Shown here piece after piece: positions 1 to 5,284 of a stretch of 6,692 bases of DNA. A program made the translations under genes and the position numbers. The stretch lies in assembly GCA_030692055.1 (NCBI GenBank), contig JAUYCY010000082.1, forward strand, positions 1 through 6,692, given 5' to 3'. The notes under the pieces are model-generated. The model saw only the letters and a program-made list of their open reading frames with translations, was not told the DNA's origin and searched no databases. Source of the stretch: Candidatus Omnitrophota bacterium. Its GTDB lineage: Bacteria; Omnitrophota; Koll11; Duberdicusellales; 4484-171. Position 1 is the stretch's first letter, and every line of letters begins with the position of its first letter.

Positions 1-11
1 AGCACTTCCAT
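1..11 (-). CDS. 5' end of a minus-strand gene leaving the window, possibly a transposase
   Basis: Reading the minus strand, a very strong Shine-Dalgarno sequence (AAAAGGAGGT, bases 29-20) sits 8 bases before an ATG at 11-9. Only Met-Glu-Val and a partial CT codon (necessarily Leu) remain, so the product cannot be identified. An N-terminus of MEVL is compatible with IS110-type transposases, many of which I recall starting this way, but four residues prove nothing. The inverted repeat covering the ribosome binding site (12-92) also suits a mobile-element gene, because such genes often hide their start signals from read-through transcripts. That a gene starts here is fairly likely; that it is a transposase is a guess. 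Confidence 0.4.
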
Positions 12-92
12 AAGGGTGTACCTCCTTTTAATTAGCCGCTTGTAACGGCTATGTGGTTAATATTGGATTATCCACAAAAAGGATACACCCTT
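12..92 (-). promoter_or_regulatory. Inverted repeat sequestering the ribosome binding site of the left-edge gene
   Basis: AAGGGTGTA (12-20) pairs with TACACCCTT (84-92), and CCTTTT (24-29) pairs with AAAAGG (77-82), leaving a small bulge between. Read on the minus strand, the downstream arm contains the AAAAGGAGGT Shine-Dalgarno sequence, so a transcript entering from upstream of base 92 would fold its own ribosome binding site into a stem. A second perfect hairpin, AGCCG (34-38) with CGGCT (46-50), lies in the loop. On the plus strand the outer stem is followed by TTTTTTATTT, so it could also act as a terminator in that direction. Base 92 may mark the end of an insertion sequence, though no target duplication is visible. 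Confidence 0.5.
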
Positions 93-259
93 TTTTATTT
101 ACTTGCCAGAGAACTTACACACTTTATTATACGTTACCACCGAGATTTTTAACCGAGATTTTGCATTAGGTTGTTATGGAAACCGTGCAATTCTTTATTA
201 CATGATAGGATATGCGTAAAGGCAAACGTAAGAAAAAGTTACAAGCCTTTTTAGGAAAT
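93..259. other. Intergenic, no gene seen; short direct repeat
   Basis: I find no credible coding sequence here. The only structure noted is an 11-bp direct repeat, ACCGAGATTTT, at 139-149 and 152-162. The stretch lies between the possible mobile-element end at 92 and the first composite hairpin repeat, and may be degraded mobile-element sequence. Confidence 0.4.
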
Positions 260-274
260 GAAGCTCCACGGGCT

Positions 275-383
275 AATCCTTCGACTTGCTCAGGATGGTT
301 CGAAGGAATGGTGAGCGTCCTTCGACTACGCTCAGGACAGCCCTGAGCGAACGAAGTAAGTCGAATGGGCGTAGTCGAACCAA
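275..383. repeat. Nested CCTTCGACT-CGCTCAGGA repeat inside a hairpin loop
   Basis: About 109 bp separate two arms that otherwise form a perfect 9-bp stem (266-274 and 384-392). The insert carries CCTTCGACTTGCTCAGGA (278-295) and CCTTCGACTACGCTCAGGA (319-337). It also carries inverted, imperfect copies: CCTGAGCG at 342-349 and GCGTAGTCGAA at 369-379. The intact hairpin at 6198-6218 has only AAA in its loop, so the simplest reading is that this family inserted into the loop of an older hairpin. No target duplication is clear. Confidence 0.65.
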
Positions 384-449
384 AGCCCGTGGTTTGTCGC
401 AGACGCTGCGCGTGGAGCAGCTTGTCCCGACTATTTCGTCGGGAAAATC

Positions 450-469
450 CCTGCCTGCCGGCAGGCAGG
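450..469. repeat. Perfect 20-bp palindrome
   Basis: CCTGCCTGCCGGCAGGCAGG is its own reverse complement. An identical copy lies at 6258-6277, and a decayed one (CCTGCCT-ACCGC-AGGCAGG) at 4278-4296. All three sit inside composite hairpin elements. Confidence 0.9.
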
Positions 470-581
470 CCGACCACGCTTCCATTTACCCCGATGAAAA
501 TATCGGGGTGGTTTTATCGTGTCGGGATAAATACTTTCAGCTAATGCGAAATGCGTGTATTTTCAAACAGAACCAATGGTT

Positions 582-842
582 GTAACCAATCTTTGCACAG
601 CAAAGTTTTTTCTTATTGGTTCCAGCATGGCCTCTCATGATAAGCAAAAGTGCTTTCGTATCGTAACAGACTATATAAGAGAAAGAAAAGCCTATTGTTT
701 TTAAAGAGCTGTAACCAATCTTTGCGCAGCAAAGTTTTTTCTTATTGGTTCCAGCATGGTCTCTCATGATAAGCAAAAGTGCTTTCGTATCCTAACAGAC
801 CGCATAAAAGAGAGAGAAAAAGCTTATTGTTTTTAAAGAGCT
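582..842. repeat. Two-unit tandem repeat with hairpin plus T-run in each unit
   Basis: Unit 1 (582-710, 129 bp) and unit 2 (711-842, 132 bp) are near-identical over the first 85-90 bp and more diverged, with a 3-base indel, near the end. Each opens with AACCAAT, then the hairpin CTTTGC-NNN-GCAAAG followed by six T residues, then ATTGGTT closing an outer stem. A second small hairpin, AAGCA-AAAG-TGCTT, follows at 642-655 and 771-784. Both units end TTTTTAAAGAGCT. The hairpin/T-run could act as a weak intrinsic terminator on the plus strand. A minus-strand reading frame crosses both units because the offset is 129 bp, but it has no start signal and I do not call it a gene. Confidence 0.85.
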
Positions 843-843
843 G

Positions 844-892
844 AACCCAGAGTTATGCTTCGCATATATTTTGCTAACGCAAAATCTGGGTT
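844..892. repeat. 49-nt palindrome able to form a three-way junction
   Basis: AACCCAGA (844-851) pairs perfectly with TCTGGGTT (885-892). Inside lie two further perfect hairpins: TATGC-TTC-GCATA (854-866) and TTTTGC-TAAC-GCAAAA (869-884). Nearly every base is paired. It directly follows the AGAGCT end of the second tandem unit, in the same position where the AACCAAT hairpin follows the first, so it looks like a third hairpin slot of that array. It is too small and lacks the features to be a tRNA. A structured RNA, a cruciform, or a small mobile palindrome are all possible. Confidence 0.7.
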
Positions 893-916
893 TAACGAAG
901 CTAGCCCTCGTTATAA

Positions 917-944
917 TTGACAAGCAATATATATCTGATATATT
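917..944 (+). promoter_or_regulatory. Promoter for the small membrane-protein ORF
   Basis: A consensus -35 box, TTGACA (917-922), is followed by a 16-base spacer and the -10 box TATATT (939-944). The start codon at 951 begins seven bases after the -10 box, about where transcription should start, so the transcript would be leaderless. A 7-bp dyad, AATATAT (926-932) with ATATATT (938-944), overlaps the spacer and -10 box and could be an operator. Confidence 0.6.
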
Positions 945-950
945 GGGAAT

Positions 951-1091
951 ATGAAACTATACTATTTATTAATAGCCCTTGGGATTATACTTATCGTTCT
1001 TATATCACTTGTTTCAAAAAGTTGCCAACCTACAAAGGAAAAGCCTGTTGAGGAAAGCAGAAGCCTCGGCACGAATGTAAAAAACATTTAG
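951..1091 (+). CDS. Small single-pass membrane or exported protein, 46 residues
   Basis: ATG at 951 opens a 46-codon frame ending in TAG. Residues 1-5 (MKLYY) form a short basic N-terminus, residues 6-22 (LLIALGIILIVLISLVS) a strongly hydrophobic helix, and residues 23-46 a hydrophilic tail rich in Lys, Glu and Ser. Cys25 follows the helix, but the preceding S-K-S does not make a good lipobox, so a signal anchor is as likely as a lipoprotein. No family is recognised. There is no Shine-Dalgarno sequence; support comes from the near-consensus promoter that abuts the ATG and from the sensible topology. It is the only plus-strand gene I can support. Its shortness leaves a real chance that it is a chance frame. 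Confidence 0.5.
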   Translation: MKLYYLLIALGIILIVLISLVSKSCQPTKEKPVEESRSLGTNVKNI

Positions 1092-1210
1092 TTTTGTTGG
1101 CAATGATATCGAAACCAGCGGTAGGAATATTCTCTGCTTAAATATACCCTTCTCTTTTCAAAATTATAAATATTTTTCTGAATTAATTTATAAACATGGA
1201 GCAAAAATAG

Positions 1211-1246
1211 AGTTCTTTCCCGATTTATGTGCAATCTGAAAGAACT
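1211..1246. repeat. Perfect hairpin, no T-run
   Basis: AGTTCTTTC (1211-1219) pairs with GAAAGAACT (1238-1246), with an extra inner stem GATT (1222-1225) and AATC (1233-1236). It lies downstream of the small ORF at 951 and just before the first GATTAC unit. No U-tract follows, so it is a poor intrinsic terminator. The rest of 1092-1210 shows no gene. Confidence 0.6.
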
Positions 1247-1247
1247 T

Positions 1248-1340
1248 GATTACACAGATTAAAGAAAAGATTACGCAGATTTTGGTTTTATTTACAAGCA
1301 ATTTCTTAATCCGTGTAATCTATATCTAATCTGTGTAATC
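1248..1340. repeat. GATTAC-N3-GATT repeat array, locus 1
   Basis: Four 13-bp units occur: GATTACACAGATT (1248-1260), GATTACGCAGATT (1269-1281), then two inverted units AATCCGTGTAATC (1308-1320) and AATCTGTGTAATC (1328-1340). The first pair starts 21 bp apart and the last pair 20 bp apart, and the two pairs face each other to form a large palindrome. The same motif recurs at 6489-6552. The flanking GAAGCTTTC (1342-1350) and GAAAGCTTC (1425-1433) form another 9-bp inverted repeat just downstream of the PilZ gene, again without a T-run. Confidence 0.75.
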
Positions 1341-1453
1341 AGAAGCTTTCTTGCAAAAATCAAAAAAATTCTTGTAACCATTTGTGTCAAATATACTTAA
1401 AATAAAAATGTGCACAAAAAGTGGGAAAGCTTCAAAAATAGGTTAAGAAATGG

Positions 1454-1828
1454 CTATTCGTGGCATGGGCCAGAAATACTTACTGGTTTTAGTTCTGCGG
1501 ATACTTTATTTACATAATCGCGGATTCTATTACGATCAGCGGGTTGAATCTCAACAAACTGTATGCCTATAGCGGAGGGGAAATATATGTTTTTTCTATC
1601 GTTTTGCCACACTACCCTGCCTTTGACTGCTATGGGTTCTGCTGACTCTTGCAGGTGAAAATTCAAATCTAAAATCATCCCTGGTTCTAACCTTTGTAAA
1701 GTAAATAAACGCACTCCGTCCTCAGAGATGTCTTCGCTACGAGAAGACATACCCAGATGATTTTTTGAAATTTTAAAACGCACAATGAGCGCTTTGTTTA
1801 TGCGGATATATTTACGATGCTCTTCCAT
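1454..1828 (-). CDS. PilZ-domain protein, probable cyclic-di-GMP effector
   Basis: The 124-residue product is essentially one PilZ domain. It shows the family's two ligand-binding motifs: RxxxR as R-K-Y-I-R at residues 5-9, and [D/N]xSxxG as D-I-S-E-D-G at 33-38. A beta-rich core follows, including VKGRVVWQ and AIGIQFVEI, with a C-terminal helix. No signal peptide or partner domain is present, so it should be cytosolic and act by binding another protein when cyclic-di-GMP is bound; the target cannot be told from here. I chose ATG 1828; a TTG three bases upstream (1831) is the alternative. There is no Shine-Dalgarno sequence, and a promoter ends eight bases before the ATG. It lies 62 bp downstream of, and co-oriented with, the 732-residue exported protein, so it may also be read from that gene. 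The domain call is secure; the physiological role is unknown. Confidence 0.92.
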   Translation of the reverse strand: MEEHRKYIRINKALIVRFKISKNHLGMSSRSEDISEDGVRLFTLQRLEPGMILDLNFHLQESAEPIAVKGRVVWQNDRKNIYFPSAIGIQFVEIQPADRNRIRDYVNKVSAELKPVSISGPCHE

Positions 1829-1836
1829 CAATTTTT

Positions 1837-1864
1837 AATTTACCACTGCGTTACTAGATGTCAA
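1837..1864 (-). promoter_or_regulatory. Promoter of the PilZ gene
   Basis: On the minus strand, TTGACA (1864-1859), a 16-base spacer and TAAATT (1842-1837) end eight bases before the ATG at 1828. Transcription would start at about 1828-1831, giving a leaderless or nearly leaderless message. This fits the absence of a Shine-Dalgarno sequence and would let the PilZ gene be expressed independently of the gene upstream. Confidence 0.55.
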
Positions 1865-1890
1865 CTTATATTTGAATCTATTACGCAAAT

Positions 1891-4089
1891 TCAGCGAAAT
1901 TTGTCTGGAATCAACATTACAACTTTCGGCTTAGCGCTAGCTAAGCCTTTTTCTTTAAGCACCTCTAAATAAAGCGGCTTCATTTTTTCGTCTCTCTCGT
2001 AACCTCCGGGGTTATCCTCCCAAGAAACCAAAGCGTTCCAGTAACCCCTTATTAAATTACCTTTATAATCAAGCTCTCCCTGGGCGGTATCGGCTATCTG
2101 ATGAAAAGGCACTTCTTCTATAATTCTTCGTATCCAATGTTTAGCCTCAGTATAATTGCCTAATTCAAAATCTGCCACTGCCATTGCCCACATCGCCGCG
2201 GCAACTTCATTGAGAATAGGATATCTTAATATGCTATAGTGAAGCGCATGGTCATTATCGGGATAGGTAGCCCCCCAGGGATAAGAAACGATGCCGCCGA
2301 TTTCTTTTTCCTTCTGCAAATTATCACGCCTTGCTAATCTAATCCAAGTAGGATTATCAACTATTTTTTTTGCCCAATAAATTACCTGCTCAAAAGATGC
2401 CTCTGCTTTTACATAGTTTTTGCGGTTTTTTTGCGCATATGCATTTTCTAAAGCTTGCCACATTTTTCTGTTGAACAATTCCGGTTCAACAATCTGCGTA
2501 TCTATGGAAGGTGCCTGCGCGGGCACTATCTCCTCAAAACTCCTGCCAACTACCTTGCTATTAATAAATGCCTTGGCATCAGACAAATCCTTCTGTGTAA
2601 ATGATATTTGCTTATATGCTTGCTGATACTGATCATCAAGCATGAATGGATTTAGCCCAAAATAAGGAAGAAGCGGCCAAGCTCCAATGGCACTACCGCC
2701 CTTAATAGATGAGTTGGCATTGGAATTTTTTACATAAAAGAAAGGCGTCTTCCAACCGCTAGAAAGCTTATCTTCGATAGAGCCAAAAGGGCCAACTTCT
2801 ACTCCTTGAGCTGTAGCATAAAAGGTAATTTTGGCCCCATTGGCATCAAGAGAATAAAAACACTTCATTGTTTCGCGAAATAAAATTTCAGCAAGTGCTT
2901 TATAAAAGGCTGCTGTTTTAGTATTTTTTGCGTTATAGAATCTTACGGCATTTTTCTGCAACGCCAATATTACACCGCCTGTCCACTCCACAGAACCCAT
3001 GGGATGAAACCCTCCACGCACATATTTTACGCGAGATTCTTGCGGATTGCTAAAATCGCAAAGTATAATAGTCTGTTTGTGTGAATCAGGCAAAACAAAA
3101 GTTATTTTAACTAGGCTGGCACTAAGCATAGTTTCTGTAAGGGCGCCAAGCGCCTGTAGCGAAAGTTTATCAGCGCAAGGGCCAGCCATTGTCCAAGAAT
3201 AAACATCAGTAGCAAAAATGGTGCTTGGCCTACCGAACCAAAGCCCCTGGTCAATTATTCCTTCTTTAGCATGATAAACGTTCTTTATAAACCAGTCATA
3301 AGCCTTATTTGCGGCTACTTTCCACTTTAAATCTTGTGTTATTTTATAGAGCATAAGAAAAGCTGAATAAGCATCCATGTGCGGTTCAGTATGTATTTTA
3401 TTGGGGGCTCTATCTCCATCATGAATGCCTCCTTGGCTATCCTGCATTGCCAGCAATGCTTCGCCTAGAACAAGCGCATCAGCATAGTATTTTTTCACAT
3501 TAACCTGCAACATTGCAAAAATGAGAAATGATATAGGCCCGGGAGTAGTCCAGAATTCAAGAGCGCCTTTGCCTTGACGGCGCATAGAAGTTATATCTAA
3601 AGCGTTAACAAAAGATTTCACCTCGCCTTGGCTAGAACCCTTGGGCTTAAAAAGCTTTAATATTCCGTAAACACTATTTGTATCTACACGCCTATTTATT
3701 TCCTCTATAGGGATACGTAGTCGAGTTACAAAATAATCAAGAATTTCTTCAGGCTCTTTCTGATAGCCAGCTGCCTTTAGAATAAGCGCGTCCACTGCTT
3801 TATCGTAAAGGAATGCAACATCTTCGTAGCCGGGATGACCGATATGGCTAGGAGAAATTTTGGTATAGGAGTTACGCCAAGTAAGAGTCGTTTTTGTTAT
3901 ACCTTCAATATCAACTATCTTTTCTTTTTGCACAGTGTTACCGTCTGATTGGCTAAGTTCGAGTAAACATGGAGAGGAACTCGAAGGCTCTTTGCTATAG
4001 AGAGGGGGCAGAAATAAATTAGAGAAAAAATATAGAATAGCAAAATTTATCCAAAGTTGCTTTCTGCGGAATACATTATTGTAAATCAT
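1891..4089 (-). CDS. Large exported protein, predicted alpha/alpha-toroid with TPR-like C-terminus
   Basis: The 732-residue product has a signal peptide or N-terminal anchor: Arg8-Arg9-Lys10, then a hydrophobic stretch at about 12-31 ending L-Y-S before KEP. Residues about 90-500 are mostly helical, with motifs I associate with six-hairpin glycosidase-like folds: DSQGGIHDGD (217-226), TEPHMDAYSAF (234-244), IFATDVYSWTMAGP (291-304) and GSVEWTGGVILAL (365-377). Glu235, Asp239 and Asp295 are possible active-site acids, but no GH family or substrate can be assigned. After a linker, residues 541-577 and 624-660 look like TPR-type helical hairpins; A-M-A-V-A-D-F-E-L-G-N-Y-T-E-A-K at 635-650 is the clearest. 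ATG 4089 is the first start in frame because a TAG lies immediately upstream. It lacks its own good Shine-Dalgarno sequence and is probably translated by coupling to a 10-codon leader ORF. The PilZ gene follows after 62 bp. A periplasmic or surface role in polysaccharide handling is inference only. Confidence 0.88.
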   Translation of the reverse strand: MIYNNVFRRKQLWINFAILYFFSNLFLPPLYSKEPSSSSPCLLELSQSDGNTVQKEKIVDIEGITKTTLTWRNSYTKISPSHIGHPGYEDVAFLYDKAVDALILKAAGYQKEPEEILDYFVTRLRIPIEEINRRVDTNSVYGILKLFKPKGSSQGEVKSFVNALDITSMRRQGKGALEFWTTPGPISFLIFAMLQVNVKKYYADALVLGEALLAMQDSQGGIHDGDRAPNKIHTEPHMDAYSAFLMLYKITQDLKWKVAANKAYDWFIKNVYHAKEGIIDQGLWFGRPSTIFATDVYSWTMAGPCADKLSLQALGALTETMLSASLVKITFVLPDSHKQTIILCDFSNPQESRVKYVRGGFHPMGSVEWTGGVILALQKNAVRFYNAKNTKTAAFYKALAEILFRETMKCFYSLDANGAKITFYATAQGVEVGPFGSIEDKLSSGWKTPFFYVKNSNANSSIKGGSAIGAWPLLPYFGLNPFMLDDQYQQAYKQISFTQKDLSDAKAFINSKVVGRSFEEIVPAQAPSIDTQIVEPELFNRKMWQALENAYAQKNRKNYVKAEASFEQVIYWAKKIVDNPTWIRLARRDNLQKEKEIGGIVSYPWGATYPDNDHALHYSILRYPILNEVAAAMWAMAVADFELGNYTEAKHWIRRIIEEVPFHQIADTAQGELDYKGNLIRGYWNALVSWEDNPGGYERDEKMKPLYLEVLKEKGLASAKPKVVMLIPDKFR

Positions 4090-4122
4090 CTAAGTATTTA
4101 TATTTAATAATACAATACTCAT
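4090..4122 (-). CDS. Ten-codon leader ORF coupled to the large exported protein
   Basis: On the minus strand, GAGGA (4132-4128) stands five bases before ATG 4122. The frame reads M-S-I-V-L-L-N-I-N-T and stops at TAG (4092-4090), directly abutting the ATG of the 732-residue protein and in the same frame. The ribosome binding site therefore belongs to the leader, while the main start has none of note. This arrangement suggests termination-reinitiation coupling. Alternatives are that the TAG is a recent nonsense mutation in an originally longer N-terminus, or that ribosomes slide between the two starts. The peptide shows no amino-acid run typical of attenuators. Confidence 0.5.
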   Translation of the reverse strand: MSIVLLNINT

Positions 4123-4143
4123 GGGCGTCCTCATTTCTTAGTA

Positions 4144-4170
4144 ATTATACCATTGTAATTTTAAATTATA
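4144..4170 (-). promoter_or_regulatory. Probable promoter region of the large exported-protein gene
   Basis: Two perfect -10 hexamers, TATAAT, occur on the minus strand at 4149-4144 and 4170-4165. The nearer one would start transcription around 4137, just before the leader's ribosome binding site at 4132. Neither has a good -35 box. An 8-bp inverted repeat, TTTCTTAG (4134-4141) with CTAAGAAA (4182-4189), brackets both and may be an operator. Confidence 0.4.
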
Positions 4171-4209
4171 AGAAATTTATGCTAAGAAAGTTAGGGTGGT
4201 GCACCAAGT

Positions 4210-4427
4210 AATGAAGCTGTGCCCCGAAAAGTCGGGGTGGTTTCCTATATCCGCTACGCGTCCCGATACATCCCTGCCCTGCCTACCGCAGGCAGGCCGA
4301 CCACGCTCGCGTCTTGGGCTTTAAATCTGTGGTTTTTTGAGTACCTTAAAATAATTTTATAAAGCGAAATCCCGATGAACGATAATGTTCAGTTAAGACG
4401 ACATCGGCAATTGCTGTCGGGATAAAA
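4210..4427. repeat. Composite hairpin repeat, copy 2
   Basis: Bases 4210-4260 match 5774-5824 at 48 of 51 positions. They carry GAAGCT, the hairpin CCCCGA-AAAG-TCGGGG (4222-4237), GGTTT and CTATATCCGCTACGCG. The element continues with the decayed palindrome CCTGCCT/AGGCAGG (4278-4296), CGACCACGCTCGCGT, a degraded CTTGGGCT hairpin, then TTTTTTGAGTACCTTAA and AAGCGAAATCCCGA (4362-4375), which recur at 6299-6336. It closes with TCGGGATAAA near 4427. It fills the gap between the large gene's promoter and the terminator at 4448, and contains no gene. Confidence 0.75.
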
Positions 4428-4447
4428 TATTGTAGCAGGAATTAAAA

Positions 4448-4472
4448 CAGCCCCGATGTAATTTCGGGGCTG
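4448..4472 (-). terminator. Intrinsic terminator reading on the minus strand
   Basis: CAGCCCCGA (4448-4456) and TCGGGGCTG (4464-4472) form a perfect, GC-rich 9-bp stem with a 7-base loop. On the minus strand the stem is followed at once by TTTTAATT. It would end transcripts from the exported-protein gene whose stop codon is at 4711, leaving a long 3' region. It resembles the CCCCGA hairpins of the neighbouring repeats, so it may be a repeat hairpin recruited as a terminator. Confidence 0.5.
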
Positions 4473-4508
4473 CTAGTTTATTTTATCCTTTGACAATACG
4501 GTCCAAGA

Positions 4509-4701
4509 AAGTTCACTTGCCAACGAAGTTGGCAAGCTCACAACTTTGAACTTCCTTGCGGTAGTCCAGCAGGACACCCTGTTGGGTAGCTACGACACAA
4601 AATTGAACTATCCGCATTACCACGACGCATTTTTATCCAGAGGGATAGACCTTCCTATACCTCTAAAGGAAGGGTCTTATACTTTCCTATACCGCAAGAA
4701 A
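4509..4701. other. Densely structured intergenic region, possible non-coding RNA
   Basis: A nested pair, AAGTTCA (4509-4515) with TGAACTT (4547-4553), encloses a perfect hairpin CTTGCCAAC-GAA-GTTGGCAAG (4516-4536). A near-perfect 12-bp pair, TTCCTTGCGGTA (4552-4563) with TACCGCAAGAAA (4690-4701), then encloses GTCC-AGCA-GGAC (4564-4575), ACCC-TGTT-GGGT (4576-4587) and AGACCTTCC (4647-4655) paired with GGAAGGGTCT (4668-4677). It lies 3' of the gene ending at 4711. A plus-strand frame is open from 4477 to 4797 but its start would be TTG with no ribosome binding site, it runs antisense into the neighbouring gene, and its product is unrecognised, so I favour structured or decayed non-coding sequence. 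Confidence 0.45.
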
Positions 4702-4710
4702 AAACTTTTG

Positions 4711-5157
4711 TTATACCTCGTTGAGCCAATCAACATTATGTCTTTGGATGGGATATTTATCACTATCTATCAACGTAGGCCGCTTTTCGTTGCCGTCTAA
4801 CCATTCAATGGGTATCCAACCGGACATTCCTTTGTAAATACCCGTAAGAATCACGATATGGGCTTTACCTTCAATAATTTCAGCGTCTAAAACAAGTGCT
4901 TTTGTATTCTTAGTAATGCGTAATATTTTATAGGATGTAAGGAACGTCTCAAATATCCTTTTGTTTTCCGGATTAAGCGTTTCTCTAAGTTCATCGCAGG
5001 TTGTTTTGTCCAACGCTACTCCTAAAGTATCCCAACAAGAAGGGCCGTGAATTTCAACGCGCTTACCTACTAACTGCGCATATTCTGCAAATGTCATTGG
5101 ATAAAAAGTAAATGAAAGTAGTAAAAAGCATACCATAAACAACGTCTTGTTCTTCAT
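4711..5157 (-). CDS. Small exported protein of unknown function, SH3-like segment
   Basis: The 148-residue product starts MKNKTLFMVCFLLLSFTFYP and has a clear signal peptide, probably cleaved after M-T-F-A (residues 21-24). The mature part is mainly beta-strand-like. Residues 106-120 (GIYKGMSGWIPIEWL) resemble the closing strands of a bacterial SH3-like barrel, with LVGKRVEIHG (29-38) as a possible first strand. Cys41 and Cys54 could form a disulfide. The start is set by an excellent Shine-Dalgarno sequence, AAGGAGGT, five bases before ATG 5157; a frame extending 19 codons upstream has no such support. It is co-oriented with, and 127 bp from, another small exported protein. No enzyme signature is visible. 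An envelope role is inferred from the signal peptide only, and the SH3-like call is tentative. Confidence 0.85.
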   Translation of the reverse strand: MKNKTLFMVCFLLLSFTFYPMTFAEYAQLVGKRVEIHGPSCWDTLGVALDKTTCDELRETLNPENKRIFETFLTSYKILRITKNTKALVLDAEIIEGKAHIVILTGIYKGMSGWIPIEWLDGNEKRPTLIDSDKYPIQRHNVDWLNEV

Positions 5158-5162
5158 GAGCC

Positions 5163-5219
5163 ACCTCCTTTTTAATCTACTTAAGAGATACCATATGGGC
5201 GGCAAGAAAAACAATTATA
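5163..5219 (-). promoter_or_regulatory. Ribosome binding site and possible -10 box of the 148-residue protein gene
   Basis: On the minus strand, GGAGGT (5168-5163) fixes the start at ATG 5157. A perfect -10 hexamer, TATAAT (5219-5214), lies about 50 bases before the ribosome binding site, but no good -35 box is seen at 16-18 bases. The gene may also be reached by read-through from the gene upstream. Confidence 0.45.
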
Positions 5220-5284
5220 GATGCTATATTTACTGAAAACGCTTACATTGCAATTACCAAATAAGTAGGAAGGAATTTGGTGGG

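Larger units (their letters stand above)
260..532. repeat. Composite hairpin repeat, copy 1 (with a nested insertion)
   Basis: The element starts at GAAGCT (260-265), followed by the hairpin arm CCACGGGCT (266-274). Its partner AGCCCGTGG is displaced to 384-392 by a nested repeat. Then come the hairpin TCCCGAC/GTCGGGA (425-431 and 438-444), the 20-bp palindrome at 450-469, and a block CGACCACGCTTCCAT (471-485). That block leads into the hairpin CCCCGAT/ATCGGGG (489-495 and 502-508) and ends GGTTTTATCG-GTCGGGATAAA. The same final block recurs at 5838-5891, and other modules recur at 4210-4427 and 6183-6346. Stacked palindromes with conserved GAAGC and GGTTT flanks resemble REP/RAYT or IS200/IS605 end structures, but no transposase accompanies them. 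Apparent ORFs across this stretch are artefacts of the GC-rich repeats. Confidence 0.75.

Noticed and set aside
166..585. Overlapping open frames of 70-103 codons on both strands
   Set aside because: They cross the GC-rich composite repeat and the TCGAA repeat, lack ribosome binding sites, and give repeat-derived peptides. The frames reflect stop-poor palindromes, not genes.
537..776. Minus-strand 79-codon frame with an internally repeated peptide
   Set aside because: The repetition simply mirrors the DNA tandem repeat with its 129-bp offset. There is no start signal, and the frame includes the hairpin/T-run.
260..892. CRISPR-like array
   Set aside because: Repeats are palindromic modules or a two-unit 129/132-bp duplication, without short, regularly spaced identical repeats and unique spacers.
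844..892. tRNA gene
   Set aside because: Only 49 nt, two inner hairpins rather than three, no T-loop motif and no anticodon arm.
2420..2626. Plus-strand 68-codon frame
   Set aside because: Antisense shadow inside the 732-residue gene, with no ribosome binding site or recognisable product.
4546..4800. Plus-strand frame beginning with TTG
   Set aside because: No ribosome binding site, last 90 bases antisense to the well-supported gene ending at 4711, and most of the rest is made of local hairpins. Kept only as a caveat to the structured region.
5158..5214. 19-codon N-terminal extension of the 148-residue exported protein
   Set aside because: The GGAGGT sequence is placed for ATG 5157, and the signal peptide begins there; the extension would bury it.
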